Shown one piece after another: positions 63,281 to 64,000 of a stretch of 64,000 bases of DNA. The stretch is from JBBROS01 sp963792675. GTDB lineage: Bacteria; Pseudomonadota; Alphaproteobacteria; Acetobacterales; Acetobacteraceae. The notes beneath the pieces were generated by a model. It was not told the origin of the DNA, did no database searches, and saw only the letters and a list, made by a program, of their open reading frames with translations. Within the stretch, counting starts at the first letter, position 1. Every line of letters begins with the position of its first letter. Position numbers and translations under genes: made by a program. The stretch lies in assembly GCA_963792675.1 (NCBI GenBank), contig CAWBWT010000005.1, positions 229,498 through 293,497 of the forward strand. The letters are read 5' to 3'.

Positions 63281-63593
63281 CTGGCTTTGCTATCGAACTT
63301 TGGGTTCTTCTGCGCTTTCCGTGCAGCTTGGCCTTGTACTTTGGATCTCAATCGCGGAGAGACCGTCGGATTCATGTCCATGGTGCTCTGTCCGTGTCCG
63401 CTTCCTTGCTGTCCTTTGTTCCCCACGCCCTGGACGTGAATCCATGGTCTCTCCCTGATTGGGATCCGGAGTACAAGGCCGAGCTGCACGCAAAGTGCGG
63501 AAGAACCGAACTTTGGCCCAGAGTGCTGACGGATTTTGACCCAGCGTCCGTCCCTCAACCTAGGGTTTGCCCGGTTCTGCCGGGAGGCTCGGA
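63281..63593. other. non-coding gap dominated by inverted repeat
   Basis: No gene is supported in these 313 bp. Almost all of it consists of the inverted repeat listed next, plus about 85 bp between its right arm and the IS21-type transposase fragment. Confidence 0.5.
63303..63507. repeat. long imperfect inverted repeat (about 80-bp arms)
   Basis: Arm 1 (63303-63383) and the reverse complement of arm 2 (63428-63507) match at roughly four of five positions, with shared blocks such as GTGCAGCT, GGCCTTGTACT, GGAGAGACC and GGATTCA. A loop of about 44 bp separates them. The element abuts the truncation point of the SRAP gene. It could be a miniature inverted-repeat element, a head-to-head duplication of a gene end, or a structured RNA. 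Confidence 0.75.
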
Positions 63594-64000
63594 GTGGATT
63601 GGAAAGCCAAAGTGGAATTGTTTGAGCAACTCCGTCAGGAGCATGAGTTTGGCGTCGGCACGATCGCCGGTGTTGCGGCGAAGTTCGGCGTGCATCGTCG
63701 GATGGTGCGGCAGGCGATTGCGGGTGCGTTGCCGCCGCCGCATCGCTACCCGACACGGATTAAGCCAAGCTGGATGGGGTCGCGGCCTTCATCGACCAGG
63801 TGCTGGACGAGGATCGTCGAGCCCCGCGCAAGCAGCGGCATACGGCGCGGCGGTCTACCGTCGGATCCTAACGGAGTTTCCGGAGCCGGGCTCGCTAAGT
63901 CGACGGTGCGCAACCACGTCCGGCCCGAGCGGTCATACCGGAGCGCGTGGGACAGGGCCGCACGCAACTCAGAGGGATCCGCGAGCGTCAGCGGGCATCG
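63594..64000 (+). pseudogene. IS21 family (IstA-like) transposase fragment, broken, runs off window
   Basis: Starts at a GTG with DWKAKVELFEQLRQEHEFG, then VHRRMVRQAI and PPPHRYPTR, the N-terminal helix-turn-helix region of an IstA-like transposase. The match continues in other frames: VAAFIDQVLDEDRRAPRKQRHTA after a missing base near 63768, then YRRILTEFPEPG, then STVRNHVR. Three or more frame changes and stop codons show it is inactive as read. The 3' part lies beyond the right edge. Confidence 0.75.

Noticed and set aside
63303..63507. Integron attC site
   Set aside because: Arms are too long, core GTTRRRY/RYYYAAC ends are not evident, and no integrase or cassette array is present.

Overview
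The window is high-GC (roughly 70 %) chromosomal DNA of an aerobic alphaproteobacterium, most likely in or near the Acetobacteraceae/Rhodospirillales. Supporting signs are the Aap-type amino-acid ABC system, a DUF1489 protein, a phasin with PhaR-like operators, start codons overlapping stop codons in most operons, and a taxonomic feel that is inference only. No rRNA, tRNA or CRISPR array was seen.

Layout: 0-10.9 kb is a pyrimidine salvage/catabolism locus. A minus-strand run (URC1-type GTP-cyclohydrolase-II-like protein, URC4/DUF1688, upp, then xylB and an SDR) lies back to back with a plus-strand run encoding a BMP-family nucleoside ABC importer (binding protein, double ATPase, two permeases), cytidine deaminase and a nucleoside deoxyribosyltransferase. 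This looks like import of nucleosides, conversion to uracil/UMP and degradation by the URC route. 10.9-14 kb is a second, spermidine/putrescine-type ABC system lacking an ATPase. 14-28.8 kb holds mixed housekeeping and accessory genes: Uma2 nuclease, GH97 glycosidase, cytochrome b561, hutH-hutU, uppP plus a GDSL esterase, an SDR, an acyltransferase, a 2'-5' RNA ligase-like protein, AsmA and NIPSNAP. 28.8-34 kb has a D,D-carboxypeptidase, phasin, clpS-clpA and DUF427. 34-42.9 kb has a P450, a Tat-exported multicopper oxidase, a translationally coupled phosphoketolase-acetate kinase pair, a membrane protein and a CHRD protein. 42.9-47.4 kb is the aapJQMP operon with a terminator after aapJ. 47.5-51.5 kb has an Fsr-like MFS exporter, a stand-alone phnM, DUF1489, a His-rich peptide and rsmA. 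51.75-55.7 kb is a tight three-gene operon (FAD monooxygenase-like, DegT/StrS aminotransferase-like, membrane O-acyltransferase) of unknown product.

From about 55.7 kb the character changes: a decayed IS6 transposase, then a ribbon-helix-helix protein / kaiC / kaiB / kaiB / hybrid histidine kinase operon, small secreted and hypothetical proteins, a truncated SRAP gene abutting a long imperfect inverted repeat, and a broken IS21-type transposase at the right edge. This looks like an accessory island.

Seven otherwise well-conserved genes (URC4, the 10.9-kb binding protein, GH97, clpA, ackA, kaiC, the histidine kinase) are broken by single-base indels. Eleven of the thirteen indels are +1 insertions, which suggests assembly error more than gene decay; they are typed as pseudogenes here only because the frame is broken as read.
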